Assembly (NCBI GenBank): GCA_949987565.1 | Contig: OX465113.1 | Coordinates: forward strand, 1,191,764 to 1,255,763 | DNA length: 64,000 nucleotides | Source of the DNA: Luidia sarsii | Taxonomy: Eukaryota; Echinodermata; Asteroidea; Paxillosida; Luidiidae | Direction of reading: 5' to 3' | Shown here: positions 1 to 12,100 of the stretch, piece by piece | How the letters are laid out: each line of letters begins with the position of its first letter | Position numbering within the stretch: position 1 is the first letter of the stretch | Notes under the pieces: model-generated | What the model was told of the DNA's origin: nothing | Database searches by the model: none | What the model saw: only the letters and a program-made list of their open reading frames with translations | Position numbers and translations under genes: made by a program

Positions 1-115
1 CGGGGACTAAAGGAGCCCAACACAAGCCCCATTGTACACAATGTTAACCCGTATGCGAGTGCCGATGACGGTCTAAACTTCACAGCCCTGCCATTCTTGA
101 ATTCCCCGCCTGCAG

Positions 116-3100
116 GAAGGAGGACATCCAGCAGGAGGCCACGAAGGGACTGAAGATCCCCCGGGCCGGGGCGGAGGCATCGGAGGGGCGCAGCCAGGAC
201 GAGACGGGGGCGTCCTGTGACCCGGTCCTGGTACCCGCCTTCCCTAAGATGGTGCTGTACATCAGTGAAATGGTGAGCGGAGGGAGAGAGACCAGTGGGC
301 CAACGCCGTAGAGCTGCTTCACCACTCCGTAGCAAAAATCGTAACATGAGACACATCCCCTACGCTGTAATGATAGTATGCAACACCCTTGACCTTAGTT
401 GCATTGTGCTCAGACTCGGACTCTCAGACCTCAATGAAAAATGCAAGAACAGGGTGACACCTTTATACATATTCATATGTCAAGTAGGGCAAACCCTCAC
501 TGAATAACAAACACAAATCACAAGGCAGTCGGGCAAAGCACCGAGCACACAGTGCTTGCTTCACGCTGGGTAAGCAGATTGTAATCCGAAGTGATATACA
601 AAAATGTTGCAAACTGCTTACTGACTAAAATTACCAAAATGCAAATCTTAAAATTTAGTGGGCCTGACGTTTCGATCCTAGCAGGACCTTTCTCAAAGGC
701 AGATTTACAGTTTGTAATCCTGGTTTTTTTTCTTCTTCTCATCCAGGCATCCAAGAGAGTCAAGAGCTCGTCTCGTTATCTGTCTGGCAACACATCGCTG
801 CCCTTCAAACCTGACACGTTCAACCAGGTATGCATGACTGTAGACATTCTCTCGTTATCTGTCTGGCAACACATCGCTGCCCTTCAAACCTGACACGTTC
901 AACCAGGTATGCATGACTGTAGACATTCTCTCGTTATCTGTCTGGCAACACATCGCTGCCCTTCAAACCTGACACGTTCAACCAGGTATGCATGACTGTA
1001 GACATTCTCTACAGTGTGAAGCGGCTGACAGTAAACAGGAACGTTCCTTCTGTTTTTGTTCAGGTTATTTTCTACATGCGTGCCTGCTTGCTGTACGGCG
1101 CGGGCATTCACATCCAGCCGGACGCGCCCTTTGACCTGGAGGCCAGCGCCCCCGCTGCCAGTCGCCACGTCAACCAGCTGCTCAACCAATCAGGAATGAG
1201 CGAGCAGAGCCCGGTGCTGGTCTACGTCGGCCTGATGCGCCAGCTCCTGAGCGCCCTGGGGTCGCACGAGGTCATGCGCTGCCTGCTGGAGGTCGTCGCC
1301 ATAGCGCCGGGTCACATGGCCGGGCAGTTTGTGGACAAGCTGGCCTGGATTAAGGTGCAGTCACTGAGCCCATCACAATTATCAATCAAAATCCAAAGGT
1401 TGCCATAGGAACGAGGTTCCCAATCAAAATCAAAAGGTTGCCATAGGAACGAGGTTGCTTTGACAACAGAAACTACCATTCACATATTTGAAATGATGCA
1501 ACAATTATGTATCGGTGTATTGGATGGTAGGTTTTCAAACCCCCTAGTCTTATCTACACTGACGGGGAACAGTCTTGCTTGACCATTGCTTCATCTGGGT
1601 TCCGGAGGTCCATGGTCCTTAATTCTTGCCTTTTTAGTGTATTGTCCCTCGCAAGCAGAATTTTTTTGAATGGTAACCACGCCAACATGCTAAACGCAAA
1701 GATGCTTTATCATTTACGTCTCCCCACAGAATTTTGTGAACGGTAACCACGACAACATGCGGAGGACGTCTGCCCAGCTGTACGGGATCGTGTGCGACGC
1801 CTGCAGCACGGCCAGACTAACAGAGAATGTGCAGGAGTGCATGAAGATGGCCAGGGACCAGGTGAGCTGACAGCCCTGTAGTGTAGACACCGTGTACCAG
1901 CGCTGTTATCATCTCAGCTATCCAGCCCTTAGATGGCGGCCTTCCCAAATAGTCAACTAGTCTTTGGCACACCAGCGCTCTTACAATCTGAGCTGTCCAG
2001 CCCTTAGATGGTGGTCTTCCCAAATAGTCAACTAGTCTTTGGCACACCAGTGCTCTTATCATCTCAGCTATCCAGCCCTTAGATGGCGGCCTTCCCAAAT
2101 AGTCAACTAGTCTTTGGCAAACCAGTGCTCTTACCTTCTCAGCTATCCAGCCCTTAGATGGCGGCCTTCCCAAACAGTCAACTAGTTCTTGACATTTCCT
2201 GTATTGGACTCTTTTCATTTCATTTTTGGGTAAACCTATGGTCACAGGAACCCACCTCTCCTGTAAGTGTTTTGGTCTTTGTGTCCTTACTGTCTTGCTG
2301 TGTTTTGTGTTCTTTCAGTCGCGTTCCTTTGAGGATCACCATGGCTCCATCTTGGCTCTGGGCTACATCGTCGGCCGGTATCTCTCCCGCAGTCGCCGTG
2401 GAGACTCGGCCATGATCACCGAGGAGAAGCCGTCCGCTAAACAGGACAAGGCCACCACGCAGCTCAACAATGCAATAAGGGAGGCTGTCAAAGTCATAGG
2501 TGCGGCCTTTGATTGGATTTGTTTTACTGTGTGGAATAGTTAACAATAGCCCATTCAGTGTGCCTGGTGACCATAGAGCCGCTTAAACACCAAAAATGTC
2601 CTTTAGCGTGGAAAGCCTTCCTCGATGGAATCTTTTTGCCTGGCAAAGTTCCGATTGTATTTCAGACATATGCACTACAAAACCAGGAGTCACAGGTTCG
2701 AATCCTGAGCTGCCTGAATTTTTTTCGTCAGGCCTCTGCTTGTGAGTACCAGCACTCTTACCGTCTGAGTTATCCAGTCCTTAGATGGTGGCCTTCCCAA
2801 ATAGTCAACTGGTCTTTGCCAGGGTGGGGGCGCCAGTCAGAAGCAATTCAACCATTAACTGCCGTATATCTCCAGGAATCAAGCCCCCATATCCATCCAG
2901 ATGCAAACAACCAATTGTTGTACAGTAAACTCGTCTAAGCTATCCAGTTTTGAGATGGCAGCCTTCTCAAATAGTCCACTAGTCCATGTTCTTGTTTCCT
3001 GGCAGTCTTGTCGCTGGACAGCTCCAGCGCTGCCCTGAGCACGGCAGCCTGCATCGCCGTGGGCGAGATAGGCCGCAACGGCGCCCTCCCCCTCCCCGCC

Positions 3101-6100
3101 GGTGGTACGGCCCAACTGCCCGATGCGTCCAGCACGCCGGGAGATACCAAAGAGGAGAAGAGGGGGAAGGGTTCCGGCAAGCAGGCGGAGCTGACCAAGG
3201 CATCGGTGGTGGAGAAGCTGGTGTCCAAGCTCAACTCAACCAAGCAAACCACCAAAGTAGGTGCTCAGGATTCCGGAGTTTCCGGTCCCACAGCAAACTC
3301 AATGAATATTCAGAGCTTGCAGCAACATCTCTCAAAGCAACCCCCCCCCAAAAAAAAAAAAAAAAAAAAAAAAATATTTATATATATATATATACAAATA
3401 TAACCCCCCCCCCAAAAAAAAAAAAAAAAAAAAAAAAAAAACTAAAATTAAATTTAAAAAATATATAAAAATATATCAAATAAATAATAAAAAATGGTGT
3501 AAAAAAAATGATGTAATAAAATCTGGAGGAAAGAAAGCTGGCTGATTTTTTGTTGTATTTCTAATGACGTATGATGGAAAAACATTCACGTTGTTTGTTG
3601 AGGGTTTTCCCTCTCTGACTTGTAGTTTGTGTTGGTGCTTTGCACATTGTGATATGAATGTTAATGATATTTGTTGATCAGGTGAAAGAGCAAGCAGCAT
3701 TGAGTCTGGGCTACCTTCCCATCGGTGACGTCCAGTTTCCATTTACTCAGGTGGTCCTAGAGGGGCTCCTCAAGTCTGCTACTGTAAGTTCTCATCTCAT
3801 CCTATCCATATTCTATCCTGTCCCATCCAATCCCATCCCATTCCATTCCATCCCATCCCATCCCATCCCAACCCATCCCTTCCCTTCCATTCCATTCCAT
3901 TCTATCCCATCCCATCCCATCCCATCCCTTCCTATCCCATTCCTTCCATCCCATCCCATCCTATTCTATCCCATCCCATCCCTTCCATCCCATCCCATTC
4001 TATCCCATCCCATCCCTTCCATCCCATCCCATCCATCCCATCCCATCCCATTCTATCCCATCCCTTCCATCCCATCCCATCCCATCGCATCCCATCCCAT
4101 TCTATCCCATCCCATCCCATCCCATCCCATCCCTTCCATCCCATCCCATCCCTTCCATCCCATCCCATCCATCCCATCCCATCCCATCCCATCCCTTCCC
4201 TTCCATCCCATCCCATCCATCCCATTCTATCCCATCCCATCCCATCCCATCCCATCCCATCACATCCCACCCCATCCCATCCCATTCCATCCCATTCCGT
4301 TAGAAAGTTCTCTACATATTCCTGGATAAACAAAGCCTATTAATCAGCTAACCTGCCCTCAATGTTCCCTCCCCCTTCCCCCCTGGCCCCCCCCCCCTGG
4401 CCTGTCCAGACCAAAGAGTTGGAGCTGCACTTCAGCGTGGGCAGTGCGCTGAGCCAGGCTGCCCTGGGGACGGCCTCCCCAGCCGCCCTGGATGCCTGGA
4501 CCCAGGAGCCCAGTGCAGACGCCGTGCAATACCGTCAAGGAGCCTCCAGGGAGAGGGAGGATTGGCTGGAATGGCTGCTCAACAGGATCCTGAGGGAGGA
4601 GATCGTTAGTCAGAACCCGCACAAGAGACAGGTAAAGGGCTCCTCATCATTCCCTCCACTCCAAGCCACTCTATAGTGCCCATGACCGCTTCACAACTTT
4701 TTCTTATTGATAATGTTGCCATTTTTAAAACATACAAAGAAAAAACTGACTGGGAACTTCTGAACAAATTGAAAAAAATTGGCAAAGAAAACTTTGACTG
4801 GACTTGGACCTCTCATTAATCCAAAGGTCTCGGGTTCAAGTCCCAGTCCAGTCAAAATTTTCTGATTAATAATGTTGCGCTAAACAATCCTTGATGGGCC
4901 AATGAACATGTGACACTCTCAACTGGCATTCAGAGCTCAATTTGACCCCTGACCCGAATGGCTAGAGTAAATCCAAGAGACAGGTATAGGCCTCATCAGA
5001 TCATCAACCACTCCGCACTGGGCTACTCTTTAGTGCCCATGACCATCACACAGGTTTTTCTTATTAATAATGTTGCCATTTTTCAAGCTTTAGATTAAAC
5101 AAAATCCAGTTTCCAATCACACAAATATAGAAAATGTGGACACTCACGAAGCAACAAAAACCAACATCAGAATTTTTTTTTTTTTTTTCAGTCTCCCAGT
5201 GACTAATTTTCTTAGAGCGCGTCAAAATTTGGCCACAGGGCTCAATTCGACCCCTGACCCGATCGTGACCACAGCCCCCTTAACCCGTGTTTGCAACGGC
5301 ACTCTGCTTTCTCCTGCAGGCAGCCTGCGTGTGGCTGCTGTCCATAGTCAAGCAGTGCGGCATCCAGCCAGCGACACAGAGTCGCCTGACGGACATCCAG
5401 CAGCAGTTTGTCAACTTGCTCTCAGCGAGGGAAGGTAAGGGACGAAAGGAAGCCAGTCGTACCAACAGTGACCCTCTTGACTGAGTTGATAACGACTTCA
5501 GGCTGTATTTCAGTGGCTGTATTTGCTGTGAGACTGTGTGACAGGAAAGCTCTTGTGTAGGGATGTAAGACTTCCGGATTTCCGGAAGTGGTTTTTTTTA
5601 TGGCAAGCAGGTATCTCAAACTGCTCATTTTTGTCTATTAAAACCCTAAAAACTGAAGGGCGCCTGCACCCCTGCCCTGATTCTCTCTGTCACGTAAGCG
5701 CTCACTCACAGTCTCATCTATCGGTCGCCTAAGCGCTCACTCGCAGTCGCACAATTTATTGGTCTCCAGCGATTTTCAGGAAATGACTTTGTCGGTCACT
5801 TACTCACTGCTTGTAGCCCAATGGAATGGTAACTTGAAGGGACTAAGGAGGGATGGAGAAAGCTGGTTGCACGGTCATCCATAGCACCTCCACGGTCTTC
5901 CATACAAAGGGATGGCTAGAGTAAATCCAAACATTGTCTCACGTTGATTTTTTTTTTTTTTTTCCAGACATAACCCAGGAGGTTGCTTCTAAGGGCCTGA
6001 GTCTGGTCTATGAGCAGAGCACTGAGGGCAGACGATCAGAGCTCGTGTCTGTTCTGGTTGAGGCTCTCATGACTGGCAAGAGGTACGTAGGACCACTTCC

Positions 6101-9100
6101 ACCAGAGCCAGGTCTATCCCTGTGAAGCAGCTCACCTCACTACACCATTGAGCCGACTCGTATTTCTGACTGGCTCTTCAAAATAGGCCCTTATATCTAA
6201 TCAAAACCACTGTCAGTTTTATACAACCCACACTCAGAAAGAGCGTGAATTAATCTTCATTTTGATGCAAGTTTGACCTCTGTAGCTCATTCCATTCCTG
6301 AGATATATTGAAATTCATGTAGTGATATCTGTCACTGAAAATAAAAAATGCCTTATGGAGAAATGGGTATTTAAACATTTGACTGGCGGATAGAAGTGGC
6401 AAGGTGAAGCTCACAATATGCATATAACCTTTCTTGTTGTATTTGTACGTGCAGTGCTAAGCAGACAGTGACCGGTGACACCCAGGTCTTTGCAGAAGGC
6501 ACCTTGGGAAGTAATCCTGCAGGGTGAGTCTAAGACAAAGGGCACTAGACTAAGGAACCAGACTATTACATACTCTATCTTTATCTTAAAATTTAGTGGG
6601 CCTGACGTTTCGATCCTAGCAGGACCTTTCTCAAAGGCAGAGATAAAGGTCCTGCTAGGATCGAAACGTCAGGCCCACTTAATTTTAAGATTTGCATTTT
6701 GGTAATTTTAGTCAGTAAGCAGTTTGCAACATTTTTTGTATATCACTTTATACTATATTTCTGTTATATATCACCAAAAAGATATTCTAAAACCACTGAA
6801 CAGCTTCCAATGCCATATAATCACATAGAAAAATAAATCTTTGCATCTGATGAAGTGATTAGAGGGCCTGACGTTTCGATCCTAGCAGGACCTTTCTCAA
6901 AGTCCTTAGCCTTTGAGAAAGGTCCTGCTAGGATCGAAACGTCAGGCCCTCTAACTTTTTGAGATTGGTGTATTACAGGTCATTTTAGTCAGTGAGCAGT
7001 TTGCAACAGTTTTTGTAGTAACTTCATAATCCCATAGAGAGACTGTCTGCCATCTTTCTTGCAGTGGGACATTATCCACCTACAAGGAGCTGTGTTCACT
7101 AGCCAGTGACATGAACCAACCAGACCTCATCTATAAATTCATGCATCTAGCTAATCACAACGCTATGTGGAATTCACGCAAGGTGAGCTCGGAGCTTAGG
7201 GAGAGATAGACTGTAAAAGTGGCTTGCATTGTTTCTGGAACAAGGAATGAGAATGTTTTGTCTAAGCTTTCGTCCGTAATAAAGGCTTTTTGCCTTTTCA
7301 TTGTCTCCAATTCTTATCGGATTTTTCATTTTAGGTTTTTTTGTTGTCGTCAAATCTTATTTTTTTTTTCATTTTGGGTTTTTTTTTTGTCTCCAATTCT
7401 TATAAGATTTTTCATTTTGGGTCTTTTCGTTGTCTCCAAATCTTAACTAAAATTTCATATTTGACCTTTTTTGTTGTCTCAAATTCGTATCTGAAATTTA
7501 TTTTTTTGGTTGGTTCCCTGGCAGGGTGCCGCATTCGGTTTCAGTGCCATAGCCGCCGAAGCGGGGAACCAGCTAGCCCCATACCTGCCCAAACTGGTAC
7601 CCCGCCTGTACAGGTACCAGTACGACCCCAGCGGACCGGTGCGGCTAGCCATGTCCAGCATCTGGAGTGCCCTCGTCAAGGACAACAAAAATGTGGTAAG
7701 CCGGCAGATCAAACCATGGCATCTGCCTGGGCTACTTGGGGATTGCCTTTGACCATCTCAGGATCATTTCAACCGTCATTTGGCCACAGGGACCCCTGCT
7801 AAATGCTAACCCTTAACCCTAACCGGCATTGAAACCACAATTAACCACACATGGTTTTTCCTGTGGGAGGATAAGGGCCATACACCACGACATACCACAG
7901 CGTGGTTTTTGTGGTATCTTGTGGTATGTGAGCCTGCACCCCTGAGGGCACTGTGGTAAATTGCGGTATACAGTGTATGTCCTGTGCGGGAGGTGCAAAG
8001 CGTTAGGGTTAATGTCTGTGTGTCACACTGCCGCATTCATTGTATACAACGCATAGAACTCAAACTCATGTATGTGCATTGCTTGTTTTGTGTGGTTTAG
8101 GTCGATACCTATCTGACGGAGATAGTCCGGGACCTGCTCAACCACGTGACACACCATGCCTGGCGGAATCGGGAGTCCAGGTACCTGTCCATTCATACAA
8201 AAGGATACTAAGAGTGGTCTGTCCCACTCGACGTGTACTTAAAAGCTTAGTGCTTTGCATGATTGCCTGCTGAAGAAAATACTGGCTGCTCGGATGAGAT
8301 TCGAACCCGTGACTGTCGAATCTGTTTTAAATCCGCCACACAACCTCGACCAGCCCGTTGGTCCAGCGGTTAAGACATCTGCTCTACAAAGCAGGACTCA
8401 AGGGTTCGACTCCTGCCAGAGCTGCCTGTATTATTATTTTTTTTTTTTAGAGCATGTTATCGTGACAAAGCACTGATGAGCATACAGTGTTTAATTACAC
8501 ATTCAGTAGGGCTAACCCTCGTTAGTGTTCTAGACTTGCTACCTTCACAGATGGGGAAAAATCACTCACAGTGATTACTTTTAGAGAGTTACCAAACTTA
8601 CAATGTACCCCCTCAACAAGAAAAGATCCAATTTTTACAATGAAGAGCTTGTGATCTCCTCTATTGTCGTTCCCACTTTTGGATGCTGCGATTTTCACGT
8701 TGATTTGTTTGTCTGTGTGATAGCTGCCTGGCTCTGAGTGATTTGCTACGAGGGAGGAATGTGGACAGCCTCGTGGAATTCCTGCCGGAGCTCTGGGAGA
8801 GTTGCCTGAGAGTGCTGGATGATATCAAGGTGAAGAATCAATGATTCCTGAAGTTTTATGCTAGTTGATGACCCCGTGTCAAGCATCTAGGGAAAAGAGC
8901 CGGTAACTCAATTTACCAGCTCTTTTCAGAGCCACACATCTTCTCAAAAAAAGATGTGTTACACAGTGTCACCGCAAGCCTTCCACTTGGTACTTCCACC
9001 ATGCAAACCCTCAAGTCTTATCTAGTTTTAGTTACCGGCTCCTTTCAGAGCCACACACTCCTTGTGTCACTGCAAACCTTCCACTTTGCAAACCCTCAAG

Positions 9101-12100
9101 TCGTGTGGTAGTTGATGATTTACTGCCTCTGTCTGGTACCCCATCCCCTCCCTCCCCCTACCCCCCTTGAAAAGACTGTCTGACAATTCTGGGCAGCCCC
9201 ACTGCGCATAAGAGCTGGACAGCTCAGCGTGGAGAGAGTCTGGGTCCTTTTCCATAAACACTGGATAATCTGTACAAACAATGCTGTCCCTTTTTCCTGC
9301 CAGGAGTCCGTGCGCAAATCTGCAGAGGCTGCTTGTCGTTCCCTCAGTAAGGTAGGTCAGGAGGAACTCTCTTTTCATATCCAGAAATTTTCCAAGATCG
9401 GTTATCACTTTGGGAGATTGGTGATCACTTCTGGAGATAGTTTATCACTTTTGGAGATTGGTGATCTCTTTTGGAGATAGGTTACCACTTTTGGAGATAG
9501 GTTACCACTTTTGGAAATAGGTTACCACTTCTGGAGATAGGTTACCACTTTTTGGCTCAAAATGTTTTTTGAGGTTTGTGTATTTGTTGCTCATTCAAGT
9601 CAGTATTAAGCTACATTTTATCTATTCCTTTATTAGAAAATGAGTAATTGGGAAAGCAGTTTATAATTTTTTTTTATTACTTTCAAAAATGTAATTCTGA
9701 GAAGTTCCCCAGAGTGTGTGGAGTTTGATTGGTAGCATGATCGCTAGTGAGAATTCACATCCAATCCTGGCTGTGTGATTGTGCCCGGCAGGTGTGCATC
9801 AAGATGTGTGACCTGTCCTATGGTCGGGTAGGGGAGCAGGCCTTGGCCCTGGTGCTGCCCTGTCTACTGGAGCACGGCCTGCCCAGCAGAGTGGAGGAAG
9901 TACGAGCCATCAGGTGAGACACGGCAAGGAGTCGGCCACAAGAAACATGACAAATGAAGAAAGGGAGGGAAAAAAATGACTCCTAGTTCTGTGAACTTGG
10001 AACCCTTGCCAATCCTTCACAATCCTCCACAATCCCCCAACTGGAAATGTTCATACTTGCCTCAATCCTCCACAATCCTCCAACACAACCCGGAGGATTT
10101 TGGCGGACGGAGGAAGGTCAGCGAGGGAAAAAAAAAATTGCCGCGTTCCTAATACACCGCCGCCCTTGGTCTGTCCCCCATAGCCTGTACACCTTGGTGC
10201 AGATCAGCAAGAAAGCAGGCAGCCGGCTCAAGCCGCACATGGCCGTGCTGGTCACTGCCCAGTTGGAGTCGCTGAGCGGTCTGGAACACCAGGCTATGAA
10301 CTACGTCAGTCTGCACATCGGCCAGAACCAGGACAGCCAAGAGAAGGTCAGTCACCCCTGACCCCTGGTCAGTCACCCCTGACCCCTGGTCAGTCAACCC
10401 TGACCCATAGCCAGTCACCCCTGACCCCTGGCCAGTCACCCCTGGCCAGTCACCCCTGACCCCTGGCCAGTCACCCATGACCCCTGGTCAGTCACCCCTG
10501 ACCTAGCCATTCACCCCTGACACCTGGTCAGTCACCCCTGACCACTGGCCAGTCACCACTGACCCCTGATCAGTCACCCCTGACCCCTGGTCAGCATCTC
10601 TGCCGGACTGTTGCCAATAACAGAATGTGGGTCAGATTGTTCCATGTTTGACTTGCTTGTACACATACTGTACTCTGTGCTAATTTGAGTGGCTCATCCG
10701 TTTGTTTTCATCCTTAAACCATGACTAGTCAGGACTGAGTTGCTCTCAATTTCTTTCTCTTTCCCCTTCTTACAGTTGGACAATGCTCGCATTGCCATGA
10801 GCAAGTCCTCACCGATGATGGAGATGATCAACATGGTGAGACAGTAACCTTACTCATGTCGTTACTATGGAAACCATCATGCCCTTAGCAACACAGTTTC
10901 AATTGTAAAAATAAAACCAAAAAAACTAGAAAAGAAAAAAATACAAAATTTACTAATGTCCACGATTCTTTGTCACAATTTATATCCTATCGCATGTATG
11001 GAAATAGAAATGAAAACTTGACTGGACCCATATTTGAACCCAGGACTTGGGTCAAATTCAGTGAAAAATGCCAGACCACCCGAGCCATTAGGGCCCTTAA
11101 TGTGATCTCACCACCAATTAGAATTGTTTGAAATTTCCCATTTTTAAATTTTTTCCCATTGTTTGTTTGAAAATCAGATTTGATTTTCACTCGACCGTTG
11201 ACTTGGTTGCTGAATTGGTGGCCCAGACATGAATTGAACAGAGGGTAATTGGAAGGGTGATATTTTTTATGTTACCACAGTGTGCGCAGTACGTGGATGC
11301 TGACGTCTTGATGGAACTGGTACCCAGGGTGTGCGAGCTGGTCCGCAGTGGAATTGGCATGGGAACCAAGGTAGGACACCCAGTGGCACCATGCCGGATC
11401 ACACAGGGCGACCGCAAGTAGAGCTGCAGCGTTGTCATGATACCAGCGGCCGGTTTCATCAAACTCATCGTAATTTACGATCCATCGCAAGACAATGAGC
11501 AATGCTCAGAAACCATACGGCCTGTTACAACTTACAATCTGTTATCCATTGCAGTCCGAGTTACGATGCATCGTAAGGCTTTGTGAAATCCACCCCTAGC
11601 ATTGATTTCACCAAACTCATCATAACTTACTATCCATCGCAAGACTATGAGCGATGCACAGAAACCATACGGTCTATCACAACTTACGATGGATTATCCA
11701 TCATAAGTCGAGTTACGATACATCGTAAGACTTTGTGGAATCCAACCCAGGCTGGACTCATCTCAGACAGAATCTTAAAGCCTGACTCCTTCTCAACATG
11801 GCTTTCCAGAATTTTAACTTGTGAGGGGGAATTCTGAATATAAAAAATCCATAGCCTGAGTGAGATAAGATTTGAAGATTTAGGTGGTGGAAACACATTG
11901 TTGAACATTTTTGATAACACCTTGTAAGTCATCTCTCTTCTCAGAGCCACGCTCCTTCTCAAGAGAGATGACTCACATGGTGTCTTCAAAAACTTTGCTC
12001 ATCATAGCCTGGGTGTCCACACTCTGTTGGCACTAACCATAGCAGAGTTAATGTGAACGTACTTGTAACTGTGTCTGTATTCCAGGCTGGGTGCGCCAGT

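Noticed and set aside
3658..4333. Frames of 130-220 codons over the CATCC satellite
   Set aside because: Pentanucleotide repeat in an ECPAS intron; only the first 34 codons (3682-3783) are a real exon.
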